DNA of 60,685 nucleotides from positions 1-60,685 of the forward strand of contig CAIORQ010000032.1 of the NCBI GenBank assembly GCA_903860745.1, written 5' to 3'. How positions within the stretch are numbered: position 1 is the first letter of the stretch; each line of letters opens with the position of its first letter. This DNA is from an uncultured Actinomycetes bacterium. Its GTDB lineage: Bacteria; Actinomycetota; Acidimicrobiia; Acidimicrobiales; RAAP-2. The position numbers and the translations under genes were made by a program. Positions 1-8,009 of the stretch are shown here, piece after piece. The notes beneath the pieces were generated by a model. That model saw nothing but the letters and a program-made list of their open reading frames with translations. It was not told the DNA's origin and did not search any database.

Positions 1-121
1 CGGTTGGATACTCAATGAAGGGCGGGGACTTTTCCTGGCCACCAGTGGGGACTTTTCGTGGCCACCAGCGGAGACCTCAGTTGGCCACCAGTGGATACTT
101 TCTCATGGCCACGGACAGACA
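1..121. mobile_element. Terminal repeat end of an IS21-like element (partial)
   Basis: Four tandem units of about 23 nt lie at 24-46, 47-69, 70-92 and 93 to about 112. Each has a GGGGACTTTTC-like half followed by TGGCCACCAGT, with increasing divergence to the right. A weaker partial unit may precede them at 2-23. Read on the complementary strand, the array begins TGTCTGTCCGTGGCCA at 121. Multiple subterminal repeats and a 5'-TGT end are typical of IS21-family ends, and from memory GTGGCCACCAGTGGGGACTTTTC-type repeats flank actinobacterial istAB elements. No transposase gene is inside the window; it would lie to the left. The family assignment rests on the repeat pattern only. Confidence 0.6.
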
Positions 122-394
122 ATCGCCACAGGGATGAAGAGATCAACGTCAACTGAGCACCCGAGGACCTTGAATTTCCAGGGCCTGATAGTCAACTTGT
201 GAGCAAATTGGATCTCACACAGAAAAATTCGCTAATTCGACAAAATTCCTCTGAAGTTTGATCAGGCAATAAATCACCCGAGGCAATCTCCGCTGACCCC
301 GGGGGGGACGATTCGAAATTGGCAGTCGATCGCCAAAGGAGTAAATGAGGAATGAGACACTTCAGTCAATCCTCAAGATCTCATGATCCGTTTT

Positions 395-436
395 GGGCGT
401 TCCACGGGCGTTAGTGGGCGTTAGTTGGGCGTTAAT
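395..436. repeat. Short tandem repeat, GGGCGTTAGT-like, four copies
   Basis: GGGCGTT recurs at 395, 406, 416 and 427, giving periods of 11, 10 and 11 nt; the unit is GGGCGTTAGT(T) with drift in the first and last copies. A related TTGGCGG follows at 436-442. It sits in the gene-free stretch downstream of the tRNA pair (both tRNAs are on the minus strand). Regularly spaced copies about one helical turn apart could be protein-binding sites, but the function is unknown. Confidence 0.6.
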
Positions 437-496
437 TGGCGGACTTTCGCGGATTCTCGCGGTCACTGCCGGTCAGTCGAAAACGTTGAAATCATT

Positions 497-508
497 GGGC
501 TTTCGCCC
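497..508 (-). terminator. Candidate terminator hairpin after tRNA-Glu
   Basis: On the minus strand GGGC-GAAA-GCCC forms a short stem with a GNRA loop, 11 nt beyond the 3' end of tRNA-Glu, followed by moderately T-rich sequence (AATGATTTCAACGTTTTCG). The stem is only 4 bp, so it is a weak candidate for ending the ydcF-tRNA transcript. Confidence 0.35.
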
Positions 509-519
509 GATTTCCTTTG

Positions 520-592
520 CAGTCCCAACGGGATTCGAACCCGTGCCTCCACCTTGAGAGGGTGATGTCCTAGGCCACTAGACGATGGGACC
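520..592 (-). tRNA. tRNA-Glu (CTC anticodon)
   Basis: The minus strand folds as a 73-nt cloverleaf: acceptor GGTCCCA paired to TGGGACT (first pair G-T), anticodon stem TCACC/GGTGG with loop CTCTCAA (anticodon CTC), and T-arm ACGGG-TTCGAAT-CCCGT. The discriminator is G and CCA is not encoded, as is usual in actinobacteria. It decodes GAG. It lies 37 nt downstream of tRNA-Gln on the same strand, so the two are probably co-transcribed. Confidence 0.95.
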
Positions 593-629
593 ATGAATCG
601 AGATTGTGCGTGTGCACTCACTCTCTTCG

Positions 630-701
630 CTCGGGGGCAAGGACTCGAACCCTGAATAACTGGACCAGAACCAGTTGTGTTGCCAATTACACCACCCCCG
701 A
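630..701 (-). tRNA. tRNA-Gln (CTG anticodon)
   Basis: The minus strand gives a 72-nt cloverleaf with acceptor TCGGGGG paired to CCCCCGA, an anticodon arm CTGG-TTCTGGT-CCAG (anticodon CTG) and a T-arm containing GGTTCGAGTCC. The discriminator is G and CCA is not encoded. It decodes CAG. It lies between the ydcF-like gene (31 nt upstream in transcription) and tRNA-Glu, so all three may share a transcript. The proximity to gltX, whose product charges tRNA-Glu, is notable. Confidence 0.95.
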
Positions 702-732
702 AGGGCTTGGCAATCTTAACCGAGACGAGCGA

Positions 733-1392
733 TCATCCGCCAGACGGGATCGAAATGTGGTTCGACGTCGTCCACGAACTCAATCGTCCGTATCCGATGA
801 TGCGTCCGACGCCCACCTCCAGGGTCTCCTTGAGGTAGTAGCGCCACAGCGAGTGCTTGATGGTTGGCGAGTTCTCCACCGGTGACGGCATCGGGATCAA
901 TCCCTGGGCACTGGCTATCGCCATGGCCCGGTACTCGTGGAATGGATCGGTGACGGTGATGACCCGCTGGGCGTTGTGGGACTTCAACGCGGACGCCACC
1001 GTTACCACGTTCTGCCACGTATCGTCCCCTCCCCCGACGATGATCCGGTCCTTGGGCACGCCACGGGCCTCGAGATAGGTGGCCGAGACTCCGGCTTCGG
1101 TGAAAACGTCGCCGGGTCGATTTCCGCCCGTCACCGCGATCCAGTGCACCCCACGATCAGCGCGATAGACAACCAGAGCCTCGTCCAAGCGGGCCCGGAG
1201 CTCCTGGGACGCGACGCCGTTGTCCTCGGTGGTGCCAAAGACCAGTATCGCGGGGGCGTCCGCCGTCGAGTGCGCGTGCCCGGTCCACCAAATCTGCACG
1301 AAGGTGACGACGAAGTACACGACAATGATGGTGAGGATCGCCGAAATGATCTTGAGGACGAGGCGCAAGGGCCTGAAGATCAGCCCGAACAT
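733..1392 (-). CDS. YdcF/DUF218-family membrane-anchored protein
   Basis: A 219-residue protein with an N-terminal membrane segment (about residues 9-33, LVLKIISAILTIIVVYFVV) followed by a soluble DUF218-like domain. That domain shows the family pattern of a variable-substrate Rossmann-like fold: an opening ILVFG, a middle TGG, then VGGGDDTWQN and VITVTDPFHEYRA. DUF218 proteins (YdcF, SanA) act at the envelope and have been linked to vancomycin sensitivity and nucleotide or lipid-phosphate binding, but the exact reaction here is unknown. ATG at 1392 is chosen because it places the membrane segment at the N-terminus; the frame is open further upstream inside gltX. It overlaps the end of gltX by 13 nt, so the two are translationally coupled. 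Confidence 0.75.
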   Translation of the reverse strand: MFGLIFRPLRLVLKIISAILTIIVVYFVVTFVQIWWTGHAHSTADAPAILVFGTTEDNGVASQELRARLDEALVVYRADRGVHWIAVTGGNRPGDVFTEAGVSATYLEARGVPKDRIIVGGGDDTWQNVVTVASALKSHNAQRVITVTDPFHEYRAMAIASAQGLIPMPSPVENSPTIKHSLWRYYLKETLEVGVGRIIGYGRLSSWTTSNHISIPSGG

Positions 1393-2834
1393 CTGGCCAA
1401 GGCAGCGTGGAGCCGGTCCAGCACCTTGTCGCGCCCCAGGTACTCGAGGGACTCGAAGAGGGGCGGCCCCACCAGACTGCCCGTCACGGCGCAACGGATG
1501 GGAGCCTGGGCCTTACGAAGGTTCAGCCCCATGGCCTCACCTAGCTCGATGGTCGCCTCGTGCAGCGCGGAGGCCTCCCACGGCGTCTCGGCGAATCGTT
1601 CTACCGCGACGCCGAGCAGCGCCTGGGCCAGCGGATCGTTGCGCAAGGTCTTGTCGAAGGCCGCCTCGTCCCTCGGCGCCTCCTCGAGGAAGAAGAAGGC
1701 CACCATGGCGGGAACCTCGCCCAGCGTGGCAACGCGCTCCTGAACGAGGGGCGCCACGCGAGCGAAGAGCGCCGCGTCGAAGTCCGCTTCGCTCCAAGGG
1801 ACCTCACGGTCGGTCGGTCGCCACGAGGTCGACCAGGGGGCGACCCACGGCGCACAGGCGTCGATGAACTCCTCGGTCGACATCGCCCTCAGATACTCGC
1901 CGTTCATGTGGCTCAATTTCTTCACGTCGAAGAACGCCGGCGAGTGCGAGACGTCCTCGAGTCGGAACTGCTCGATGATCGTCGTCAACGGGACGATCTC
2001 CTGGTCTCCGCGCGGGCTCCAGCCCAGGAGTGCGAGGTAGTTCACGAATGCCGGGGCCACGTATCCCTGGTCCCGATAGGACTCCGTGGCGACAGGATCC
2101 TTTCGCTTGGAGAGTTTCTTGCGCTGCTCGTTGACCAGCAGGGGTAGGTGGGCGTAACGCGGGAGGGGGACGTCATCGCCGCTGACGGCGTTCAGGGCGG
2201 ACCAGAGCATCATCTGCTTGGGCGCGTTGGGCAGGTGCTCCTCTCCGCGAATCACGTGGGTGATGCGGTCATTGCGGTCGTCAGTCACGTTGGCCAGTGC
2301 GTACAGCACCGCTCCCGAGGACTTGGCTACGACGAAGTCGTCGATGGTGCGATTGGCGAACTCGACGTCACCACGGATCAGGTCGCGGACCACCGTGACG
2401 CCCTCACGGGGGGTCGCGAAGCGCAGAGCGGTGTTCGTCCCCTTGACCAAGTGACGCTCACGGCAGTACCCGTCGTAGCCCGGCGTCTTGTTGTCCCCCT
2501 TGCGGGCGACCACGTCCTCGCCGGTGCAGTCGCAGTAGTAGAGGTACCCCCCGGCGAGCAACGCGTCGGCGGCGGCGCTGTGCTGGGCGACGTTGTCGCT
2601 CTGACGGAAGGGGCCCTCGTCCAGATCGAGGCCGAGCCAGGCCATCGCGGTGATGATGCCGTCCACCCATTCCTCGCGGTTGCGATCGGCGTCCGTGTCC
2701 TCGATGCGCAGGATGAAGCACCCCCCGGGCGACTGGCGCGCGAGGAGCCAGTTGAAGAGGGCCGAGCGCGCCGAGCCGACGTGGAAGAAGCCAGTGGGCG
2801 ACGGTGCGAAGCGGACTCGCGGTCCGGCGAGCAC
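1380..2834 (-). CDS. gltX: Glutamate--tRNA ligase
   Basis: A 484-residue class I aminoacyl-tRNA synthetase that attaches glutamate to tRNA in the cytoplasm. The N-terminal signature PSPTGFFHVGSARSALFNW (residues 11-29) contains the HIGH-type motif as HVGS. The second signature KKLSKRK is at 239-245, and Cys101, Cys103 and Cys124 form the zinc site pattern of bacterial GluRS. Length is typical. The GTG start at 2834 directly abuts the stop of the ferredoxin gene (no spacer), so translation is coupled. Many actinobacteria use a non-discriminating GluRS that also charges tRNA-Gln for GatCAB amidation; whether this one does cannot be read from the sequence. Its tRNA-Glu and tRNA-Gln partners lie just downstream. 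Confidence 0.95.
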   Translation of the reverse strand: MLAGPRVRFAPSPTGFFHVGSARSALFNWLLARQSPGGCFILRIEDTDADRNREEWVDGIITAMAWLGLDLDEGPFRQSDNVAQHSAAADALLAGGYLYYCDCTGEDVVARKGDNKTPGYDGYCRERHLVKGTNTALRFATPREGVTVVRDLIRGDVEFANRTIDDFVVAKSSGAVLYALANVTDDRNDRITHVIRGEEHLPNAPKQMMLWSALNAVSGDDVPLPRYAHLPLLVNEQRKKLSKRKDPVATESYRDQGYVAPAFVNYLALLGWSPRGDQEIVPLTTIIEQFRLEDVSHSPAFFDVKKLSHMNGEYLRAMSTEEFIDACAPWVAPWSTSWRPTDREVPWSEADFDAALFARVAPLVQERVATLGEVPAMVAFFFLEEAPRDEAAFDKTLRNDPLAQALLGVAVERFAETPWEASALHEATIELGEAMGLNLRKAQAPIRCAVTGSLVGPPLFESLEYLGRDKVLDRLHAALARCSG

Positions 2835-3026
2835 CTAGTCCTCGATCGAGATGGCGCCGTTGGGACAGCTGGACGCGGCCTCGCGCACCCGCTCGGCGAA
2901 CTCCTCGCCCGGCTCCTCCTGCAAGACGTAGAGGAAGCCGTCGTCACGGACCTCGAACACCTCGGGCACGATGCTCATGCACACCGCGTTGCTCGAGCAC
3001 AGGTCAAAATCGACGTTGACTTTCAT
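2835..3026 (-). CDS. Single-cluster ferredoxin (probable [3Fe-4S])
   Basis: A 63-residue acidic ferredoxin. Cys10 and Cys16 (CSSNAVC) plus the distal Cys54-Pro match the three-cysteine pattern of actinobacterial ferredoxins that carry one [3Fe-4S] cluster and donate electrons to cytochrome P450s or related oxygenases. The central position that would be the fourth Cys of a [4Fe-4S] site is Asn/Ala. It is the first gene of a tightly packed group with gltX, to which it is joined without spacing. The coupling to a tRNA synthetase is more likely genomic economy than shared function. Its redox partner is not in the window. Confidence 0.85.
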   Translation of the reverse strand: MKVNVDFDLCSSNAVCMSIVPEVFEVRDDGFLYVLQEEPGEEFAERVREAASSCPNGAISIED

Positions 3027-3116
3027 GGACCCACCTTAGTTCTCGACCCTGCCCGCGTCCCAGCCTCCGACGGGAGCCGGACGATGTCTATGCTGGCGAA
3101 CGACCAAAGGACTCGA

Positions 3117-4049
3117 ATGGAACAGCGCTCTCTCGGCTCGCTGCACGTCTCGGAAGTGGGCGTCGGCTGCAACAACTTCGGCTCCCGCCTGGACCAGGCC
3201 GGCACCACCGAGGTGGTGCGCGCCGCGCTCGACGCCGGGGTGAACTTCTTCGACACGGCCGACGTCTACGGCAACTGGCTCTCCGAGCAGCTGTTGGGCG
3301 TCGCGCTGGGCGAGCGTCGCGGGGAGGCGGTGATCGCCACGAAATTCGGCATGCTCGCGGACAACAGCGGATTCTGCACCACGCCCGAGTACGTGCGCTC
3401 GGCGTGTGACGCCTCCCTGTCGCGCCTCGGCACCGACGTGATCGACCTCTACCAACTCCATTTCCCCGACGGGGTCACGCCGCTGGCCGAGACCATCGGA
3501 GCCATGCAGGAGCTGGTGGCCAAGGGCAAGGTCCGCGAGATCGGCTGCTCCAACCTCACCGAGGCCCAGTTGCGCGAGGCCGTGGCCGCGACCGGTGACG
3601 GCCCCCGCCTGGTCTCGATCCAGAGCCAGTACTCGCTCCTCGCGCGCTACCCGGAGGATGACGGGGTGCTGGCGACGTGTCGCGAGCTGGGCGTGGGTTT
3701 CCTGCCCTACTACCCGTTGGCCAACGGGCTCTTGACCGGCAAGGTCCGTCCGGGCCAGCCGATCCCCGAGGGGACGCGCCTCTCGCTCATGCCCGAGGAC
3801 CGCAAGGCCCACTGGCTCAGCGAGGTGCTGCGATCGCGCGTCGACTCGCTCATCGCCTACGGGGATGAACAGGGGGTCTCGGTCCTGACCTTCGCCTTCT
3901 CGTGGCTGCTCAGCTACCCCGAGGTGACCTCGGTCATCGCGGGCGCCTCCAGCGCGGCCCAGATACGAGCCAACGCCCTCGCCGTGACGGAGTTGAACCC
4001 GGGTCAACTCACCCGACTCGACGAATTGACCCGGGTCCTCCCCGACTGA
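3117..4049 (+). CDS. Aldo/keto reductase
   Basis: A 310-residue TIM-barrel NADPH-dependent oxidoreductase. The catalytic tetrad is visible: Asp46 and Tyr51 (FFDTADVYG), Lys76 (ATKFG) and His115 (LYQLHFPD). The C-terminal cofactor region includes VIAGASSAAQIRAN. The physiological substrate is unknown; similar proteins reduce sugars, aldehydes or ketones. ATG 3117 is chosen over upstream ATGs at 3084 and 3090 because AAAGGA lies at good spacing before it and a -10 box TATGCT sits at 3089-3094, giving a short leader. It is divergent from the ferredoxin gene and convergent with pntB, with only 10 nt between stops. Confidence 0.9.
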   Translation: MEQRSLGSLHVSEVGVGCNNFGSRLDQAGTTEVVRAALDAGVNFFDTADVYGNWLSEQLLGVALGERRGEAVIATKFGMLADNSGFCTTPEYVRSACDASLSRLGTDVIDLYQLHFPDGVTPLAETIGAMQELVAKGKVREIGCSNLTEAQLREAVAATGDGPRLVSIQSQYSLLARYPEDDGVLATCRELGVGFLPYYPLANGLLTGKVRPGQPIPEGTRLSLMPEDRKAHWLSEVLRSRVDSLIAYGDEQGVSVLTFAFSWLLSYPEVTSVIAGASSAAQIRANALAVTELNPGQLTRLDELTRVLPD

Positions 4050-4059
4050 ACCTGGCTGC

Positions 4060-5451
4060 CTAGGAGGCCTTGACGGCCGCCACGATCTTGGTCAGCGTGT
4101 CCTTGGCGTCCCCGAAGACCAGCGTCGTCTTGGGGTTGTAGAGCAATTCGTTCTCGATGCCCGCGAAGCCCGGGCGCATCGACCGCTTGAAGAACAAGAC
4201 GTTCTCGGCCATGTCCGCGTTGATGATCGGCATGCCGTAGATCGGCGAGGTCTTGTCGTCCTTGGCGGCCGGGTTGACCGTGTCGTTGGCGCCCACCACC
4301 AGCGCCACGTCGGCGGTCTGGATCTCCGAGTTGGCCTCGTCGAGCTCGAGGAGCTGCTCGTAGGGCACGTTCGCCTCGGCGAGGAGCACGTTCATGTGTC
4401 CCGGCATGCGTCCGGCCACCGGGTGGATCGCGTAGAAGACCTCGATGCCCTTGGCCTCGAGCTCCTCGGCCAGTTCGCGCAGCACGTGCTGGGCCTGGGC
4501 GACGGCGAGCCCGTAGCCCGGGATGATGGCGACGCGGCTGGCGAAGCTGAGCAGCACCGCGGCGTCCTCGGGCGAGCCCGAACGCACCGGGCGCTGGTCC
4601 GCGCCGCCGGCGGCGGCGGTGATGACCGAGCCGAAGGCCGAGAAGAGCACGTTCGACAGGCTGCGACCCATGGCCTTGCTCATGAGGCGCGTCAGCAAGA
4701 TACCCGAGGCGCCGACCAAGGTACCCGCGACGATCAACAGGTTCGAACCCAGGGTGAAGCCCGACGCCGCCACCGCGAGACCGGTGAAGGAGTTGAGCAG
4801 CGATATCAGCACCGGCACGTCCGCGCCACCGATCGGCAGCACGAAGGCGATGCCCAGGATGAAGGCCAGGATCAACAGGATCCACAGCAGCAGGGTCTGG
4901 CCGGTGACCAGGATGATGATGATGATCACCAGGCCCGCCAGTCCGAAGATGGCGTTGAGGATCTGCTGTCCCGGATAGGTCACCGGACGGCCGGTCATCA
5001 ACTCCTGGAGCTTGGCGAAGGCGATGGCCGAACCCGAGAACGACACCGTACCGATCAGCACGCCGAGCAGCACCTCGAGCGTCACGTAGGTGGCCGGTCG
5101 GGTGGAGTGGATGTGGACGAACTCGGTGATCGAGACCAGGGCCGCGGCCCCACCACCCACGCCGTTGAAGATCGCCACCAACTGGGGCATGGCCGTCATG
5201 CGCACGTAGCGCGCCGTCGGGACCGCGACGACGATGCCGATGGCCATGGCGATCAGGATCAGTGGCACGTGGTTGAGGTTGTGTCCGTCCACCTGCTTGA
5301 AGAAGGTCGCCACGACGGCGATGAGCATGCCCACCGCCGCGATGATGTTGCCCATCCGCGCGCGCTTGGGGCTGCCCAGACCCTTCAGGGCCAGGATGAA
5401 GGTGGTCGCCGAGACCAGGTACAGCAGGTCGATCAGGGTGCCGCGACTCAC
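4060..5451 (-). CDS. pntB: NAD(P) transhydrogenase beta subunit
   Basis: A 463-residue membrane subunit of the proton-translocating transhydrogenase, which uses the proton gradient to reduce NADP+ with NADH. The N-terminal half has about nine hydrophobic segments (domain II). The C-terminal soluble domain III has the NADP-binding IIPGYGLAVAQAQH and VGANDTVNPAA. Length matches the family. GTG start at 5451; its GTGA overlaps the stop of pntAb by 4 nt. With pntAa and pntAb it forms the three-subunit arrangement common in actinobacteria. It would supply NADPH for the biosynthetic load seen elsewhere in the window. Confidence 0.95.
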   Translation of the reverse strand: MSRGTLIDLLYLVSATTFILALKGLGSPKRARMGNIIAAVGMLIAVVATFFKQVDGHNLNHVPLILIAMAIGIVVAVPTARYVRMTAMPQLVAIFNGVGGGAAALVSITEFVHIHSTRPATYVTLEVLLGVLIGTVSFSGSAIAFAKLQELMTGRPVTYPGQQILNAIFGLAGLVIIIIILVTGQTLLLWILLILAFILGIAFVLPIGGADVPVLISLLNSFTGLAVAASGFTLGSNLLIVAGTLVGASGILLTRLMSKAMGRSLSNVLFSAFGSVITAAAGGADQRPVRSGSPEDAAVLLSFASRVAIIPGYGLAVAQAQHVLRELAEELEAKGIEVFYAIHPVAGRMPGHMNVLLAEANVPYEQLLELDEANSEIQTADVALVVGANDTVNPAAKDDKTSPIYGMPIINADMAENVLFFKRSMRPGFAGIENELLYNPKTTLVFGDAKDTLTKIVAAVKAS

Positions 5452-5768
5452 GATGCCACCTCGTCCTTCTTGGCGGCCGCCGTCTTGGGCTTGGCCTTGA
5501 ACATCTCGAGCATGCGGTCGGTCACCACGAAGCCGCCCACCACGTTGAGCGTGGCGAGGATGCAGGCCAGGAATCCGAGGATCGTCTCGGGCGTCGTGTT
5601 GGCCGAGCCCAGGACCAGCATCGAGCCCACCAAGATGACACCGTGGATCGCGTTGGACCCACTCATCAGCGGCGTGTGCAAGATGCTGGGCACCTTGGCG
5701 ATGATCTCGATGCCGACGAAGATCGTCAGCATCAAGACGGTCGCGTACTGCAGTAGGGCGTTACCCAT
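5448..5768 (-). CDS. pntAb: NAD(P) transhydrogenase alpha subunit, membrane part
   Basis: A 106-residue protein with three to four hydrophobic helices, corresponding to the C-terminal membrane domain of E. coli PntA that is encoded separately here. Recognisable segments include HTPLMSGSNAIHG and a following helix. The C-terminus is a Lys/Ala-rich tail. ATG 5768 overlaps the pntAa stop by one base (TAATG), and the stop overlaps pntB by 4 nt. Confidence 0.93.
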   Translation of the reverse strand: MGNALLQYATVLMLTIFVGIEIIAKVPSILHTPLMSGSNAIHGVILVGSMLVLGSANTTPETILGFLACILATLNVVGGFVVTDRMLEMFKAKPKTAAAKKDEVAS

Positions 5769-6913
5769 TACTCGCTCTCCTTCGGAACACTGATCGCCAC
5801 CCGCTCGACCCCGAGGGCCTCCGCGGTCGGTCCGTGGTTGACCTGACCGTTGCGGGCCACGGTCACACCGACGACGACCTCGTCGGACCAGTCGGGGTTG
5901 AGTTCACCCTTCGCGCCGAAGAGGGCGAGGAGCTTCAACACGTTGTTGGCGTACATGAAACTCGCGTGCGCGCCCATCTGGGCGGGCGGATTCGACAGAC
6001 CGACGATCCGCACGCCGCCGTGCTCTACGACCTCGCCCGCCACCGTCAACTCACAGTTGCCGCCGCCGTCGGCGGCCATGTCGATGACCAGGGAACCTTC
6101 GCTCATCGCGTCGACCATCGCGGTGGTCACGAGGATCGGGGCCTTGCGTCCGGGTACCGCCGCGGTGGTGATCACGACGTCCGCGTTGGCCACCTCGCTG
6201 AGCAGGGCGGCCTGTTGCTGCTGACGCTCCTCCTCGGTGAGCTCGCGGGCGTAGCCACCGGCGGCGTCGGCGGTGACGCCCAGCTTGACGAAGACCGCTC
6301 CGGCCGATTCGGCCTCTTCCTTGGCGGCGGAGCGCACGTCGTAGGCACGCACCTTCGCGCCGAGGCGCTTCGCCGTGGCGATGGCCTGCAGCCCGGCCAC
6401 GCCGACGCCCATGACCAGGACCTTCGCCGGACGGATGGTGCCGGCCGCGGTGGTCAAGAGGGGGAAGAAGCGGTCGAAGTGCGTGGCACCGGACAAGACG
6501 GCCCGGTATCCCGAGACCGTGGCCTGGGAGGAGAGCGCGTCCATGTACTGCGCGCGCGAGATGCGCGGCAACAGGTCGAAGGAGAGCGTCGTGACCCGCC
6601 TCTCGTTCATCGCCCTCACGACGTCGAGCGCCAGCAGCGGCGAGAGGAACGACAGGTGGGTCGATCCCTCGGGCAGGCGCGCCACCTCCTCGAGGGTGGG
6701 CGGATTCACCCGCAGGGTCAGGTCACCGGACACGGAGTCCACGATGGTGGCCCCCACACTGGTGTAGGCATCGTCGCTGAAGTGCGCCAGGGCACCCGCT
6801 CCGCGCTCGACCTCGACGGACCAGCCGTCGCCGACGAGGGCCTTGACCGCGTCGGGGGTCAGCGCGACGCGAGTCTCACCCGCACGCGACTCTCTACAGA
6901 GAGAAATTTTCAT
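5768..6913 (-). CDS. pntAa: NAD(P) transhydrogenase alpha subunit, NAD-binding part
   Basis: A 381-residue soluble domain I of transhydrogenase, related to alanine dehydrogenase. The N-terminus carries the family signature MKISLCRESRAGETRVALTP, and the Rossmann motif VLVMGVGVAGLQAIATAKRL binds NAD(H). RNPPAQMGAHAS-like sequence near the C-terminus also fits. It is the promoter-proximal gene of pntAa-pntAb-pntB. ATG 6913 lacks a clear Shine-Dalgarno; a -10-like TAGAAC lies 6 nt upstream, so a leaderless message is possible. Confidence 0.93.
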   Translation of the reverse strand: MKISLCRESRAGETRVALTPDAVKALVGDGWSVEVERGAGALAHFSDDAYTSVGATIVDSVSGDLTLRVNPPTLEEVARLPEGSTHLSFLSPLLALDVVRAMNERRVTTLSFDLLPRISRAQYMDALSSQATVSGYRAVLSGATHFDRFFPLLTTAAGTIRPAKVLVMGVGVAGLQAIATAKRLGAKVRAYDVRSAAKEEAESAGAVFVKLGVTADAAGGYARELTEEERQQQQAALLSEVANADVVITTAAVPGRKAPILVTTAMVDAMSEGSLVIDMAADGGGNCELTVAGEVVEHGGVRIVGLSNPPAQMGAHASFMYANNVLKLLALFGAKGELNPDWSDEVVVGVTVARNGQVNHGPTAEALGVERVAISVPKESE

Positions 6914-7029
6914 GTCTCAGTTCTATCAGTCGCACCAGGAGCGACCCGGGGGCCTTCTTCCGGGTCTTTTGACAGTAATTCCCTCCAGCGGCCGCCACGA
7001 GGGGCTCACCAGCCGACTAAGAACAGTTC

Positions 7030-7503
7030 ATGGCTCTGAGCATTCGCACCATCTCCTCTCGTGTCGGACCTTGGACGGTGGAGGGCGGTGACGACGCGCT
7101 GACGCGGGTCTACATGCCCACGGAGAGCGCCCCCGAACCCACGCGGCGCGCGGGCGCGGCGGTGACCGACGCCGCGCGCCAACTCGACGAGTACTTCCGC
7201 GGGCGTCGCCGGGACTTCGACGTCGCCCTCGCCGAGACGCCGGCCACGGACTTCCAGCGAGAGGTGTGGCGGGTCTTGCGCTCCCTGCCCTTTGGCACGG
7301 TCGCCACCTACGCCCAGGTGGCGAGTCTCGCCGGCCACCCGCGAGCCGCCCGAGCGGTCGGCAACGCCAACCACGCCAACCCCTGGCCCGTGTTCGTCCC
7401 CTGCCATCGCGTCGTGGCGAGCAACGGCCTGGGTGGCTACGGCGGCGGTGAGGACCTCAAGCGTTTCCTGCTCGACCTCGAAGGCGTGCGGGCGTACACC
7501 TAG
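7030..7503 (+). CDS. ogt: Methylated-DNA--protein-cysteine methyltransferase
   Basis: A 157-residue suicide repair protein that removes alkyl groups from O6-alkylguanine. The active-site motif PCHRVV has its acceptor Cys at residue 125, preceded by the conserved GNANHANPWP and the helix-turn-helix region FGTVATYAQVASLAG that inserts the recognition helix in DNA. Only the Ogt domain is present; there is no Ada regulatory half. The stop overlaps the stop of the convergent membrane protein gene in the 4-bp palindrome CTAG (7500-7503). Confidence 0.93.
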   Translation: MALSIRTISSRVGPWTVEGGDDALTRVYMPTESAPEPTRRAGAAVTDAARQLDEYFRGRRRDFDVALAETPATDFQREVWRVLRSLPFGTVATYAQVASLAGHPRAARAVGNANHANPWPVFVPCHRVVASNGLGGYGGGEDLKRFLLDLEGVRAYT

Positions 7504-7958
7504 TCGAAGGGCTCGCGGTCCTCCAGCGGCGGGTAGCGCTCGAGGCCCACCGGGGACGACGAGACCAGGGCCGTGTGGCGCAGGGCCCTCAGCGCCACCC
7601 AGGCCAGGACGATGGCCGAGGGGAGTTCGACGACGCCCGCCAGCACGATTCCTTGGAACACGTCACCGCGGCGCGCGGTGGTCACGTCGAACCACGCGTC
7701 GATCACCAGCAAGGTCGAGCTCACTGACGCGAAGTAGACGATCAACGTGCTGCGGCGCCACGCGGCCCAGGCGGCCCCCGAGAGCATGATCACCTGCGCG
7801 GCGTCCAGACCCACCCAGGCGATGTCCCAGTGGTCGGCCACGTAGTGTCTCGGCAGCTCCTCACCGACGTAGATCGTCCAGAGCATCTCTCCCAGGGCAC
7901 CGAGGGTCAGGAGTCGCAGGAGCGACCACCGCACGGCCTTGACGGTTCTCTCCTTCAT
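7500..7958 (-). CDS. Four-helix membrane protein of unknown function
   Basis: A 152-residue protein with four predicted hydrophobic segments, roughly residues 11-30, 50-68, 72-90 and 104-124, and a short soluble acidic tail ending in PLEDREPFD. The conserved-looking DAWFDVTTA motif between helices 3 and 4 recalls small actinobacterial membrane proteins without assigned function. ATG 7958 has GAGG just upstream. It is transcribed alone, converging on ogt. Confidence 0.7.
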   Translation of the reverse strand: MKERTVKAVRWSLLRLLTLGALGEMLWTIYVGEELPRHYVADHWDIAWVGLDAAQVIMLSGAAWAAWRRSTLIVYFASVSSTLLVIDAWFDVTTARRGDVFQGIVLAGVVELPSAIVLAWVALRALRHTALVSSSPVGLERYPPLEDREPFD

Positions 7959-8009
7959 CGTGCCTCACTGGGCCCGGGCCGAGCGCTCGGTCCCGCACCT
8001 GACCTCAGA

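Larger units (their letters stand above)
122..519. other. Gene-free, AT-richer spacer between IS end and tRNA genes
   Basis: No convincing reading frame is seen on either strand in this stretch of roughly 400 bases. It is visibly richer in A/T than the rest of the window, with runs such as AAAAATTCGCTAATTCG near 224-240. It holds a short tandem repeat (395-436) and a small hairpin (497-508), described separately. The composition contrast next to a mobile-element end suggests imported or degraded DNA. Confidence 0.5.

Noticed and set aside
1-121. CRISPR-like repeats
   Set aside because: The 23-nt units are directly adjacent without spacers and degrade outward, fitting a transposon end and not a CRISPR array.
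520-592. Possible integration (att) site at the tRNA-Glu 3' end
   Set aside because: No second copy of the tRNA 3' end is seen in 1-519 and no integrase is in the window.
2148-3116. Long upstream extension of the aldo/keto reductase frame
   Set aside because: It runs antisense to gltX and the ferredoxin gene with shadow-like composition; a promoter and Shine-Dalgarno support ATG 3117.
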